A stretch of DNA of 64,000 nt, taken from assembly GCA_037042915.1 (NCBI GenBank), contig CM073203.1, positions 1 to 64,000 on the forward strand. Reading direction: 5' to 3'. The position numbers were made by a program, and so were the translations under genes. Positions 1 through 11,200 of this stretch are shown one piece after another (position 1 is the first letter of the stretch; each line of letters starts with the position of its first letter). The notes under the pieces were generated by a model. That model searched no databases, was not told where the DNA came from, and saw only the letters and a list, made by a program, of their open reading frames with translations. This DNA is from Auricularia sp. M13 (lineage: Eukaryota > Basidiomycota > Agaricomycetes > Auriculariales > Auriculariaceae).

Positions 1-592
1 CAACCTCTTCCTCGACCTCCAGGTCAAGATCAAGGCCATCCTCGTCATCATCGGTGAGTTCCAGATGCTGCTCTTCGTCTTAAAACTCGCATGCTCATCG
101 CTTCTGACTTCTCAGCGGGTTTGAACGGAAAGGGCAGCTGCGCTGGACCCGTCGCGCAGATCGTTGTACTCATCAGGGCCTGCATCTCGGCGATAATCGA
201 ACTCGGCGTCGTGGTCGACATCAGTGACACTGTTACCCTCAACACCATCGTCTCCATTTGCGCGCAGATCCTCATTGTACGCGGTTTTCCCTTTATGATG
301 CAGCTATATCTGTGCTGAATAACTGTCTCAGGACATCCAAGTGCACGTCTCGGTCTTTGCGTCCATCCTGGTCAATGTGCTTGCCGTAGTCAACTTGGAC
401 ATCGCGCTCCAGGGTCTCCTCCTCAACTTGAACATCTGCATCAGTGGCATCGTGGCGCTCATCGCTCCGCTGTGAGTTTTGCCCCTGGTCACTATTTGCG
501 TTCGCTAATCCATCATCTTCAGCTGCGTCAGCCTCACCGCCGTTGTCAACCTACCACTCTCTCTCGTGCTCGTTGTCCTCGGGCTTCTCTAG
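1..592 (+). CDS. Small secreted protein, copy A1 (5' end missing)
   Basis: 3' part of a four-exon gene; the signal-peptide exon lies outside the window. Exons read 1-53, 116-276, 332-471 and 523-592, with introns of 62, 55 and 51 bp and a TAG stop. Internal exon lengths (161 and 140 bp) match the complete paralogues at 60993-61715, 2376-3104 and 57816-58525. The protein is rich in Val, Ile, Leu and Ala, with alternating hydrophobic residues and few charges, and ends in a hydrophobic stretch. I do not recognise a characterised family. The closest copy is the inverted one at 60993-61715. The role is unknown; the family is called secreted because complete copies begin with a signal peptide. Confidence 0.75.
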
Positions 593-2268
593 GACCGTTC
601 TAGTTCCTTAGCGCCTTGCGTACCGTATGTAATCAGGCACGTTAGTCTTACCGTACGTTCGCTGAGATCGAGTTCTTTCTGCTGCCATGAACGCCGAACA
701 GTTCCCTGACGCGCGTGAGCACCAAGAACCCTGATGGAGCATAGCGTGGCGCTTTGAGCCCTTTTGAGCCTATGCCACCTCGGGTATAAGTACGTAAGAG
801 CCTGATCCGATTGCTGCTTGTAGCATTGCCGGGAGAGGACCCGTGTTGGTGGTCACCGCCTCCTGCTCCCGTGCACTGGATAAGCCCGAGGCTAGCGTGT
901 GAACGCCATCTGCCTGCACGCTTTACGCTTCCCGATGACCCGTGAGGTGAGTCTAAGACCATGGTAGAGCTGACTGTATGCGATGACCGATGCTGCCATC
1001 TCTGACGGTCGGGTAATCTACCTCTCCCTTGGCTATGACGGTATTCTCGTTAGTGTCTCGCCAGGCCATCTTTTATCAAACCGCGTATAAATGCCATATA
1101 TGGCGTATTGAGGTCCTTTCGGGCAAGTTTGGCTTCTGAGAGGAGTTGCGCGTAATGCGCGTCCCAGTGTTGGCATGGCATACACAGGGAAAGACCCTTA
1201 TCCCTTTAGGTTTACCCAGTTACTCGCTAACTGCCCGCAGAGAGAGATAGACGCCTCTGTGCGCTTCGCGCAGACTTCTGGTACGGAGCCTACCACGACG
1301 CGCCCTTCATGCCGAAAGAGCCGCTCATTGTGCATTAAATACACTGAATGGTATTCATGGAAACTTGAACTATCCAATTATACTGTGATCTGTGTTACAG
1401 CACAGAGACCACTTCGGTCCTTTTGCACCGCGTCATGGCTTTTCTAAGGCGACTCGCAAGGAACGTTGTTACCGTTCAAAGTCCGACCTTCGGCACTCTT
1501 CCTCCTCCGCACCACAGGGTCAAGCCAGCGCCTGACAGATGTGCTGCCGACCCTCGCTGCATGCCAGAACTGTGCAAAGACTAATGAATGATGATGATGT
1601 CGCGGGCCCGCCGAGCTCGAGGCCCGCCGAGCTCGAACACAGGTGTGCAGGGTTCGCCTGTCGACACACGCTCCGTGTCACGCATGACGTCTGTTGTATC
1701 TCGTGAGCCATTTCTCAGGACAGCCCTGTCAACTCGTTCGAGTCTTTGACGACCATGGAGTCGTCCTATTCTGGTGGATGGCCTGGACGCCGCGCCACTT
1801 GTCTTCTTTGCCCGCGCACCCGCCGCGCGCGCGTTCTAGGGTACTGCGGGGGACCAGCGTAGTATCCGGGTTTCTGCACCACCGTAAGCTAATGTGCTTG
1901 AATGATTTCACCGTCGTCATCGGGCAACCGTCATTTAGACTCGAATATTGCTGCTCGCTGCCCGTGTCTCAGACTGCTTTCCTTGGCTTTGGGGCGACTG
2001 CAGACTTGTTCATGGGCCTCAAACGCTGGAATTTCCGGAGAAAGAACGCATCATCTTCTTGTTCTTCTCCGCGCTTCGCCGCAACCACCCCACAGTGGCA
2101 GTCGACCGAAAAGCAGCCGCCCCGTGTTGAAACAATCACTCTGATCGCGCTCGGGGCTAACTCTTACGCAGTCTCGCGACTTTCTGCCGTCATTAGAGGT
2201 TAGGCTCTCTGACGCAACCGTGTCTATCCTAAATCTATTGACACTCTGGATCATTGCGAAGGCGAAGG
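593..2268. other. Intergenic DNA, left arm of an inverted segmental duplication
   Basis: No gene is supported. Several stretches match, in reverse orientation, the DNA between the paralogous genes at 58.5-61.0 kb: about 690-960 pairs with 60130-60330, about 1470-1520 with 59370-59430, and about 1735-1900 with 58985-59170. By eye the match is roughly 80 percent. Open frames here mirror frames at the other end and are not conserved as protein. Confidence 0.6.
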
Positions 2269-2275
2269 TATAAAA
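2269..2275 (+). promoter_or_regulatory. TATA box of secreted-protein gene B1
   Basis: TATAAAA about 100 bp before the ATG at 2376. The inverted paralogue has the same box at the same distance. Confidence 0.6.
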
Positions 2276-2375
2276 GGCAGAGCGGGAACGCACTCTGTTC
2301 TCCAGCTCAGCAACTCCAGCTTGAGCTACTAGTCACTCCTCAACGCATCCCACGTTCTCTCAGCGCTCCCTCGCC

Positions 2376-3104
2376 ATGCAGCAGTCTCGCCTCATCTCGT
2401 TCTTCCTCGCGTTCTTCGCGTTCAGCCTCTTCGCGTTCGCCAGCCCCGTCGGCAAGGACGTCGCCGTCGCCCGCGCTGCGGACCCGCTCACGGTCATCCT
2501 CAACATTTTGGTGGACCTCAAGGCCAAGATTGACGTGAACATTGCTGCTCTCGGTGCGCGCAACCTCGCTCATTGCCACTGATGACTTCGTTACTCAACC
2601 ATCCCTGCAGTCAAGCTCAACGTGAACGCAAACATCTCGGTCGTCGTCTCGCAGATTGTTGTGGCGATCAACGTGGCCATCAAGGCGCTCGTAAGCGTCG
2701 GCGCCGTCGTGGACCTTAGCGACACGGACAAGATCTCGGTCATTGCCAGCGTCTTCGCCCAGATCCTTGTCGTACGTTCAATCCCACTGCGCTGTTTCCA
2801 CATCAGCCTTTTAACAACTTTCTCTCTCGCAGAGCATCGTCACGTCCGTCAGCGTCTTTGCCAAGGTCTTCGCCAACGTGACTGCCGTCGTGACGCTCGA
2901 CGTCGCGCTCCAGGCCCTCCTCATCCACCTCAACCTGTCCTTCGCCGGTATCCTCGTCATCATCGCCCCTCTGTACGTCCATTCTTCTTCCGTGATCGCA
3001 GAAACCAATCTCATACACTCTTTTCGTAACTTTGCAGCGTCGTCAAGGTCAAGGGGTCCATTAGCCTCACTCTCCCGCTCGTCCTCGCCCTCCTCAAGCT
3101 CTGA
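2376..3104 (+). CDS. Small secreted hydrophobic protein, copy B1
   Basis: Four exons (2376-2553, 2611-2771, 2833-2972, 3038-3104) give 181 residues. The N-terminus is a clear signal peptide: basic MQQSR, a Leu/Phe/Ala core and a likely cleavage after FAFAS. A short polar segment follows, then about 140 residues of Val/Ile/Ala-rich sequence with regularly spaced Asp and Lys. It has no cysteines and no recognised domain. Exon lengths 161, 140 and 67 bp are identical in its inverted twin at 57816-58525. The product is probably secreted or wall-associated; the function is unknown. Confidence 0.85.
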
Positions 3105-6017
3105 ACGGTCACTTCTCTTCCCCTTACGCTTTTAAATCCCAGGATATCCAATTCAATGTGTTGAAGACTGTTGATTCTGGATTTCTATTTGGCTAGCGCG
3201 TCTGTACCTGCCCTATAGTTCCTTCTCACCTGGATGAACGAATTTTGCATTTACTTTTTCTGATGCTCGGCTGCACTGACACTGCAACTGTGTCCGCTGG
3301 ATTCTGGGTCTCGCACCACCACCAATCATCGTCATTCTCGAGGCTTGGAGTTGCCGGCGCTTCAAGGGAATCTGAGTTCGCTGCTGCTTCTCCGACGCAC
3401 TTCGCTGTTCTCAAGCGGAGGTCTGAGGACTTCCATCTCACGCGCTCGAAGACGAATGCCATGTACTACTTCAGAAGCGTCGTCATCAGCTGCCAGCGCG
3501 ACCCGGAAATCAGGCAGAAGCCCATCCGCATTCGGACAGCAGCACGTGCGTCCGTCGAGGGCCGTCGGTGAGACTGTGGCCAGCTTACTGGCTATGCATT
3601 CTCTGCGCCTAGCCTTCGAGTGTTGTCGGGGACATGTTCAGCTTAAATGCTGTAGCTGTCTCCGCCGCCGCGTCGCGAGCCCGCAGGCGCAGTCTGAACC
3701 GGCGCCGGAGCTAGAGTAGGAGCAGGCGGACGACAACGACCCCTGTTGTCCTGAACCAAATACCAAGAGATACGCCTCATGGGCATTACCAGTGGCAGCG
3801 AAATCGTAATTGCCAGTGCTCTCAGGTGAGAGAACAAGGCGGAGAAAGCTCAGTCGGCCGGAGGGTCTGACGAGTCACGAATGAGATCGCCATGCCGGTG
3901 ACCAGTCTCCGAGCCTGAGGGTCAATGAAATTCGGAGGCGCTGCAGCACTGGCAGGCGCCTGTCAGTGGATGCACAGTGCGTAGTAGTACTAGTACAGAC
4001 GACCTCAGAGGTACCGCCAAGTACTAGTATTTCAGAGCAGACTCCACAGTCATACTGTGCTGGTACTCTAGCAGCCCCCACCCCCTAAATGTCGTGAATC
4101 AAACCACAGCGCATTCTGAGCTGCGTACCCAACCCGCCGGGATGCTGATTTCAGGTGAGTGCAGTGAAGTAACATGAACCTTTGGAGCAGAATTTCAATG
4201 CGTAAGAGTCAAACGCGTCTTGCAGCAGAATGGAGCCTGAGGGGGCTCCGATGTTAAGTGAGAACCGAGATTCCCTGAAGCTGCATACTGTGAGTTTCGA
4301 GAACCGACTCGGAGCAGAGACCCCTGATGAAGGAGCGCTGCGGCACTTAGTTAGTCACTGCCTCGATGTACAGTACGTAGAGACGGGCGGGATTCGCGAG
4401 GCGCAGAGTTCGTGTCACAATACCAGATACTGTAGCACCCCCCGGCCCCTATAAGCACTCTAACGTCCGCGGAGATACTGCCCATCAGCGCTGCCTGAGA
4501 TGCAGATAACCATGAAGCCTGAGCCACTCGAGTTTCGAGACTCGCCTGATGTGGGTAGCCAGTTTGTAGCCAGTAATCGCGTAGCGTTAGCCAGAATCTA
4601 TTAGCGTGAGGCCTTGACGGATGAGAGCACCAGTCTTATAGATTCCACGCAGTCGCTCCCGAGTTCTCGAGGCGCCGCTGTTGCCAGTGGTGAAGACGCT
4701 GCTGGGATAGAGCATAGAGACCAAGCGAGGTGTGTCGGCCCGGCGAGGTTCAAACCTAGTGAAGCAATCCTGAGTCGCTGGACAATGACAGCCGGGCAAG
4801 GGGCAGGCAAGGGAAAAATAGTGGACACGCACCCGAAAAAAAGTCATAAGCGGGTTGCCGAGCCCCCCCCCCTCCCCCCCTCGGAAGCAAATTTGACCCC
4901 GCGGATGCCGTATTTGGAACTGAAACTGGGTCAACTCCCGTTAAATGTTTGAATGTTGACTTTCAAAGCGTCCAGCAGCTCAATAGACGCAGCGCAAGCG
5001 TAGCTGTGCTCCTGGCAGAGGTAAGTTCTGGAGAAGGAAACCGCTGACATAAGCCCTCGGACATCGCCGCTCCCGGCGTGCTCCTGCTCCTCAGGTGGCC
5101 AAATTGCTTCATAGAGTCTTGCTAAAGCTCTTGGAGCAATTTAAGAAAGGAATATGCTGTGGGAGACACAGACAATGTTCAAATGGGCCTCCCGGACCCC
5201 GTCGGAAGCAAATAAAAAAAAAGTTATAAGCGTCTGGACCCACCCCCCACCCAGTCCGGTCCCGGACCCCGTCCAAATAAAAAAGTTATAAGCGTCTGGA
5301 CCCACCCCCCACCCAGTCCGTGTACCGGAGTTTGCCGATGCCTGCCCCTTGCAGCCGGGTCGGAAGCAAGTTGACGGAATCAAAAAGGACAATCAAACTC
5401 GAGCGTCGAACTTCAAACTGACAGTGACGCTGGACGGGGGAACAGCAAGCGTCAAGCTCGCGCACAAAGAAGAAATGCATCTCCTCGGAGCCAGAGTGAA
5501 GACGCTCAACGTAGCTGGCGTACTGCTTTGCGGCGTAGCCGCTTTTCGAGTCCTTAATTCAACGAGAGCATAGACCTTTGGGTGCTTCAATAATAAGGAT
5601 GGACGTTTGAGATGCTCAATGATATATTGCAGACAGACAGGAGATGGAGGGGATGCTATTACTACAGCAACAACGGCAACAGGATCTGTGGTCGACACAG
5701 CACAGCGCTAAGTGCACACGATACACGAACGAACCAATAACTGAAACATGCGTGAGGCGTCACAATGCACAAGTCGGCGCGGGCGAGGGGTGGGGGAAGC
5801 GGTCGTAGATGGCAGCAAGCGACGTGGGGAAGCGAGGTCCGTTGCAACAGCCCAAGAAAATAAACAATGAAGAGAGCGAAGCGTGTGACGCGCAGGACGG
5901 GAGCGCGCGAGGAAAGAAGGAAGGGAAGAAAAGGGAGAAAGCGGCGAGAGCGGGGGAGTATGTACCAAAGGTATATGTAGCGCAATAAGCATAGCATGCA
6001 GAACGTTGCTTCGCGGG
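3105..6017. other. Gene-free intergenic stretch
   Basis: No ORF with a recognisable product or a consistent exon chain. It holds poly-C/poly-A tracts near 4830-4900 and the tandem repeat at 5191-5322. The last few hundred bases lie just downstream of the PKA-like gene and probably include its 3' UTR. Confidence 0.5.
5191..5322. repeat. Two-copy tandem repeat
   Basis: Units at 5191-5260 and 5261-5322 share CCCGGACCCCGTC, an A-rich run, then AGTTATAAGCGTCTGGACCC and a C-rich end. A decayed third copy may lie near 4830-4900, where AAGTCATAAGCG and TCGGAAGCAAAT recur. Confidence 0.7.
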
Positions 6018-7558
6018 TTACGACGAGTAGTCAAAGTCGGGGAAGAGCGCGCCAAACGGGTCCTCTGCCTGGCGACCGTAATCCAGCGTGTTATTTTCGG
6101 TATATCGCGCGAACCTGCGGCGTGGTCAGCAAGAATAGAATCGAAAAGTATAACGGCACCCACTGGCTGGCGTCACCGTCGCCTTCGATCTTGGGCACAT
6201 ACGGCGCGGGAATCTCCTTCTTGTACAGCCGCTCCCAAGGCACCTCCGCGAACCAGGCGTGCGCAAAAATGTCCTTGGCGCCATACTTCATGTTGCCGTA
6301 GCGCTCAGTCACGTCCGAGGTGATGAAACGGCGAATAAGGTCCTTGGCCTTGTCGTCAAAGTAGGCGGGGTAGACGACGTTGCCCTGGATGATGAGCTCG
6401 TAGAGCTTGAACGGGTTCGGGTGGGGGTCGGTGGTGAAGAATGGCGGGAAGCCGGCGAGCATCTCGAAGATGAGGATGCCGAGGGCGTACCAGTCGACGG
6501 ACTTGTTGTAGAACTTGGTAGTCTCGACGATTTCGCTGAGCAGGATGTTTTCCGGCTTGAGGTCCGGGTAGCGTGTGCCGCAGAGCGTGCCGGTAACGGA
6601 TGGCACAAGCTTGGAGAAGCCGAAATCGGTGATCTTGACGTGGCCGTCGGCGCTGAGCAGGATGTTTTCCGGCTTGAGGTCGCGGTAAATGATCTGGTTC
6701 GAGTGCAGGTAGTGCAGGGCGAGCGCGACCTCGGCGGCGTAGAATTTGGCGACTGGGTCCGGGAACCGTGTCGACTTGCGTAGCAAAGAGAACAGCTCGC
6801 CGCCGGCGACGAAGTCCATGACCATATACAAATTCGAAGAATCCTGGAAGGTGCCCCAGAGATTGACAACGAACGGGTGTTGCACGTGCGAGAGCAAGTT
6901 GCGCTCGTTGAGGGTGTGTTCGACTTGCTTCATCCGTACGACCTTCTCTTTATTCAACACTTTGACAGCGTAGAACCGAAAGTTGTTTTTGCTGCGCACT
7001 GCCGATCGGTATGAGCGATTGAAAGTGTCGAACGGCAGCGTCGAACGTACCTAGGTGCACACGGCCGAACGAGCCAGTACCCAGCGTACGATGGAAGACA
7101 AAGTCGCCGAGGCCGTATGTATGCTTGGGTAGCTCTGCGCGGGGCTTCTTCGTCGGCATTGCCAGCAGCAGCGAGGCCTGGGACGGCGCGGCGATGGCGG
7201 GCGTCTTGCTGGGGTACGCCGGCGACGACGGATGTCTCACGCCGACGCCGTTGTCTGCGTCCTCGGGGTAGGGTGTCGCCAGCATCGAGGAGTCGTCAGA
7301 GGACAGTGAGCTCACGCCGACGCCGTTGTCTGCGTCCTCGGGGTAGGGTGTCGCCAGCATCGAGGAGTCGTCAGAGGACAGTGAGCCAAAGTGCGTCGGG
7401 GCCGTCGAGGACGGTGAGCGCGAGTGCATTGGGCGGTGGGGAAGGGGGAAGACGGCGAGCGCTGCAGGGCGCACCGGCAACTTCCTTTGTCCAGGCAACT
7501 CGTGCCAGTCGCGGATCCAATCTGCTTCCGACGCCATCCGCAGATCCCGCGACGGCAA
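6018..7558 (-). CDS. PKA-type (AGC) protein kinase with altered activation segment
   Basis: Three exons (7558-7051, 6998-6164, 6114-6018) give 479 residues; an upstream start is not excluded and internal Met codons exist. It resembles the catalytic subunit of cAMP-dependent protein kinase. Visible motifs: glycine loop [11 protein letters not shown]-binding Lys in FYAVKVL (residue 182), catalytic loop YRDLKPEN (Asp about 276), DFG (about 294), and an AGC tail ending LFPDFDYSS. The Ser/Pro-rich N-terminus holds a perfect 25-residue tandem repeat. After LCGT the usual PDYLAPE is missing; instead a second [10 protein letters not shown] appears (residues 315-324), copied from the catalytic loop. 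The tryptophan usual before the activation-loop threonine is Gly. The APE glutamate normally stabilises the C-lobe, so activity is doubtful. It may be a divergent paralogue, a pseudokinase or a sequence artefact. Confidence 0.85.
6534..6681. repeat. 31-bp direct repeat inside the kinase gene
   Basis: Exact 31-bp copies at 6534-6564 and 6651-6681, 117 bp apart, on the strand opposite the coding strand. One encodes the normal catalytic loop; the other replaces the APE segment. Confidence 0.95.
7236..7385. repeat. Perfect 75-bp tandem duplication
   Basis: 7236-7310 and 7311-7385 are identical. The length is a multiple of three, so the kinase N-terminus gains 25 residues (core [18 protein letters not shown] twice) without a frameshift. 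Confidence 0.95.
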
Positions 7559-7934
7559 CTATCGACTACGGCCCGATCCTCCGGCCCACTCTCAGCTCTC
7601 TCCCACTCATTCTCACGCACGCTGCTAGTTTTCTTGCAATTTCTCATAATGAGAAAAGTATTCCGAAGTCGTTGGGATACTTGTGGAATGGCCTCGCGGA
7701 TGGACAATCCTGAACAATAGAGCACGTGCATCATGAGCTGAAAAGAACAACGATGAAACGCCCCGCCGTATTGTCCCGTTGTTGATTCTCCTTCTGCTTT
7801 TGCACTCATGAGTGCATGCGCATGCCCTTGCCAACCAAAGACAACAGAGCCCCAACCCCACATGGGGAGCAGCGTTTCAATACCTCGAAGCATGCATCGC
7901 CTGTAGTTTCAGAAATTCAGCGTGAGGTTGCAGT

Positions 7935-8053
7935 AGTCGTACGATGCCAGTGGTACGAATTCGGTACTCACTGACGGACTTCCAGACGTCCGCTGGCCCG
8001 ATCATGAGTCGTACGATGCCATGGTACGAATTCGGTCTCACTGAGACGTCCGC
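7935..8053. repeat. Imperfect tandem duplication
   Basis: Two copies (about 7935-7993 and 8007-8053) both begin AGTCGTACGATGCC and end GACGTCCGC, with small internal indels. Confidence 0.75.
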
Positions 8054-8130
8054 GATTGCGATCGCTCCTGAGATTCGCGTTGCTCTGCTGCATGCGGGTA
8101 TAAGCATCCCGGTGTTATGCAGCTCAAGAA

Positions 8131-8213
8131 GCGCTGCCGGACAGACTCAGCGCAATTACTAGAGTGCTATAGGGGGCGCTGCCGGACAGACTCACCGCAA
8201 ATAATAGAGTGCT
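8131..8213. repeat. 38-bp near-tandem repeat
   Basis: Copies at 8131-8168 and 8176-8213 both run from GCGCTGCCGGACAGACTCA to AGAGTGCT with few differences. Confidence 0.8.
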
Positions 8214-11200
8214 TCAGCTATACAGTAACAGTAACGAGCGAGGTAGGCGGTACGTACAGATTCTACCTAATCCAGTCTATTTTCACTGTGATGATCTTCG
8301 GTTGAAAGCTTGTGGAGAGGGCGGGAGCGCCCGTTTTGCGATGGAGACGGGAAAAGCAGCTCGGCGATGCCACGCTTGCGCTGTGGAACGGGGACGTCCC
8401 GTTGGGACTCGGGTTCAAGATATTTCCCGCCTGGCCTTACAGAGACTGGGATCAGTATGTGAGGATGAGGTGAGATGGGCGGCAGGGATAGATGGGACTC
8501 TGAAGAGTCTTGCTGGTCGGGCGATTCAGCGCGGAAAGCAGGGCTGAGTCCGTTTGAGCCCCATTTCCGGTGATGGAGAATTTTAAATGAGCTATACAAA
8601 TCATCAATGGCTCAGTTGTACTGTGAGAGTATTGGAAAGGGTAGGAGAGACCTGGCAATGCGGAAGGCAGTAGTTAGTAGTCACGGCGCACAGCTCGCCC
8701 GACACGCACAGGAGGTGCGCAACTGCAGTAGCAGCAATACTGGTTCTCCGAGAATACGAGGTATGAGACGGCGCTTCTACGGGTAGCAGTACAAGTGCCG
8801 CTGGCGGTGTTCTCCAAGTCCGGAACCGGCACGAGCTGTGGCTACCAGTGGTCATCCGACACCGCTCCCCTTGCCCATTCTAAGCCTTAGTCTTTCAGAG
8901 CTTGCAATGCCATGTCTTCTTTAGCTCATTGCTTGCTTGAGAGCGAGAGAGCTGCCAGTGCTTCAGCCCGACGGACGCGGACGATCCCCACCGTCCTGTT
9001 TACCCACCGCTCAGCGCTGATCCCCGGAAGCCCCCCCCCCCTGATTCCCTGCCGTGTCCCAGCTTGTCGTGGGAATGGTTGGAGCTGTGCTACGCCGTTG
9101 CGGGGGAGCGCTTCAGGTTGTTGGCGAGCAACGAGACGTTCAACACGCGACGGTACGTACATAGTCCGAGATCGTCAGCAGAGTACCGCTCCGGTTCTTC
9201 TTGGGAATGAGATGCAGTAGCATGCCCGGAAACACGCGCGAGGGTCACGGTTTCATTCATCTCCCTGAGCCCCGTTTGCGTCTCGGATGCCATGTGGCCG
9301 CGCAAGGTAAGCCGTCCTGAGTCGAAGAATGCCCTACAAAGCCAATACGCAGTCTATCGCGCCACGGATTCCGTCTCTCGGGCCAGGGAACGGATCGTCT
9401 TGCGTGTGTGAAGTCTGTATGTTTGCTCGGCGCCGGAAGCGCTGATCCCCCCGTGGGGGGCCCTGTTCCTGCAGTTCGAAATGCGGAACCACCATTGGTT
9501 TGTCTTCAATAGGTAGCGTGTGGGGAAGCGCTCATTTGAGACTCGGAGATCAGCGGCTTCCGTGCCAACTATTGCGCATTCGCGACCGACGACACACTGT
9601 TCGGGCAGTGGATGTGACAGTCTATGTGGAATAGCTTGTCAGGGGCTACGAGAAAGAAGGGAGAGGGGGCAGGGGTCCGGCCGAATCGTGCCAGAGATCC
9701 CGGTGATCATTTAGCGGCCTCATCGCACAGGCATTCCGCGAGGAGACTCACTCAAGCTCGAAGAGAGCAAAGACCAAAATTGCAAAGCTAGAAGCCAGTG
9801 TTTTCCCTTGCGCAACTCCCGCGCAGGTTTCCAGCGTGGGAATAGTTCCTCTCACCCCACAGCTTCCCGCAGTCCCTTCGCTTCTTTCGGCGCTCTCATC
9901 ACCGCAAACATGAGCCTCATCCCGCCCCAAAAGTTGCGATGCATTTGTTTGCCATGCAGCTTTCCATTCTCACATCGGGAGCAGGAAACGGGGCCATACG
10001 TGGACTCACGGAGTGTTTGCTCTACGACTCACGACGATTCCAACCTCCGGATCTTCGAGCCCTATTTGGAGTATATGATACTCGCTAAACACAGTGAGAG
10101 CAGATTGCGCGCTCGAGAGATCACGCCGTTGAGGCCCACGGGCACTTGGAACTGTTCGTTGCCGCATGTGCGTGTATCATCGGCAAGCTGCGAATTTGCC
10201 GATAGGTTATGTAGAAAGTGGTATGACGCCCCGGGTGCATGGTTCAAACCTGTGAGGAGGCTGTGAGAGGACCCCAGACCAAAAACTCTGTTGTGTTTCC
10301 TCTCTTGGGTGATCATAGTTGATCAAAGACTTGTCTATGTGAGGAAAAATAATTTATAAGAGACTATTCTTAGAGATTTATGCATTCCTGGATGAAAATT
10401 TGGGGACTCATTTGGACGGAAACCCGACTGAGCGTACGGCAGATGAGGAGCAATTGCGGAGTTCCAAACAACACAGCCTTCTCCTCGACCTCAACACGCC
10501 CTCTCTTGCGACGAGGCGCGCTACCAGGATACCAGGATCTGCTCGTTTCCGTGCTCTATTACGCTGCATATGAGATATGCTGTGGAATCTCCAACCGATG
10601 TTCGAAATCTACCGACTGAGCGCCAGAAGAAATCTTTCGTGCATTGCGCGCCGTGGGCCTGTGATTCTCTGCGTCGCTCTCTTCTCCGACTACTCTGCGA
10701 GTTTACGCGCGTCTTTCATTTATTTAATCTGCAACTGATTCCTTGCTCGCTCTCCTACAACGACGGCCAGTCGGTACGCTCGCGATTTACCTGTCTCGAA
10801 TAGCAACTCCAGGCCACCCCTCCACTGCGCGGCTACCACAGGCAGTATTCATCCACAACAGCGTTCTGAAACTCGGGGATACCCACATGCTTGCTCAGAC
10901 TCGTGGTGCACCTCCTCGAGGTCGACGTTCCTGCTGGTAGCAGCACCGGCGCGTCAACACCAAGCCAAAGTGCTGGTCTCGGCGGCTCTCTTCATTGTGC
11001 ATACACAAGGGAAGATTCTCGAGATTACGGCTGTCGTATGGGTCCGCTGAAGGCACGGGATCTTGTGCGCGCACCAACCGGCCCCGTTACCAAGGATCAT
11101 GCACTGCATGCACTGCAGAAACGCAGCTGACGCGCATCCCGGTCGCTTCTTTTGCTTCTTGAAGAGGTTCTGCCCTCCCGCGTAGTGAGGCACGACAACT

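Noticed and set aside
648-962. 104-codon frame matching a frame at the other end of the window
   Set aside because: The similarity is at the DNA level within the inverted duplication; reading frames are not conserved.
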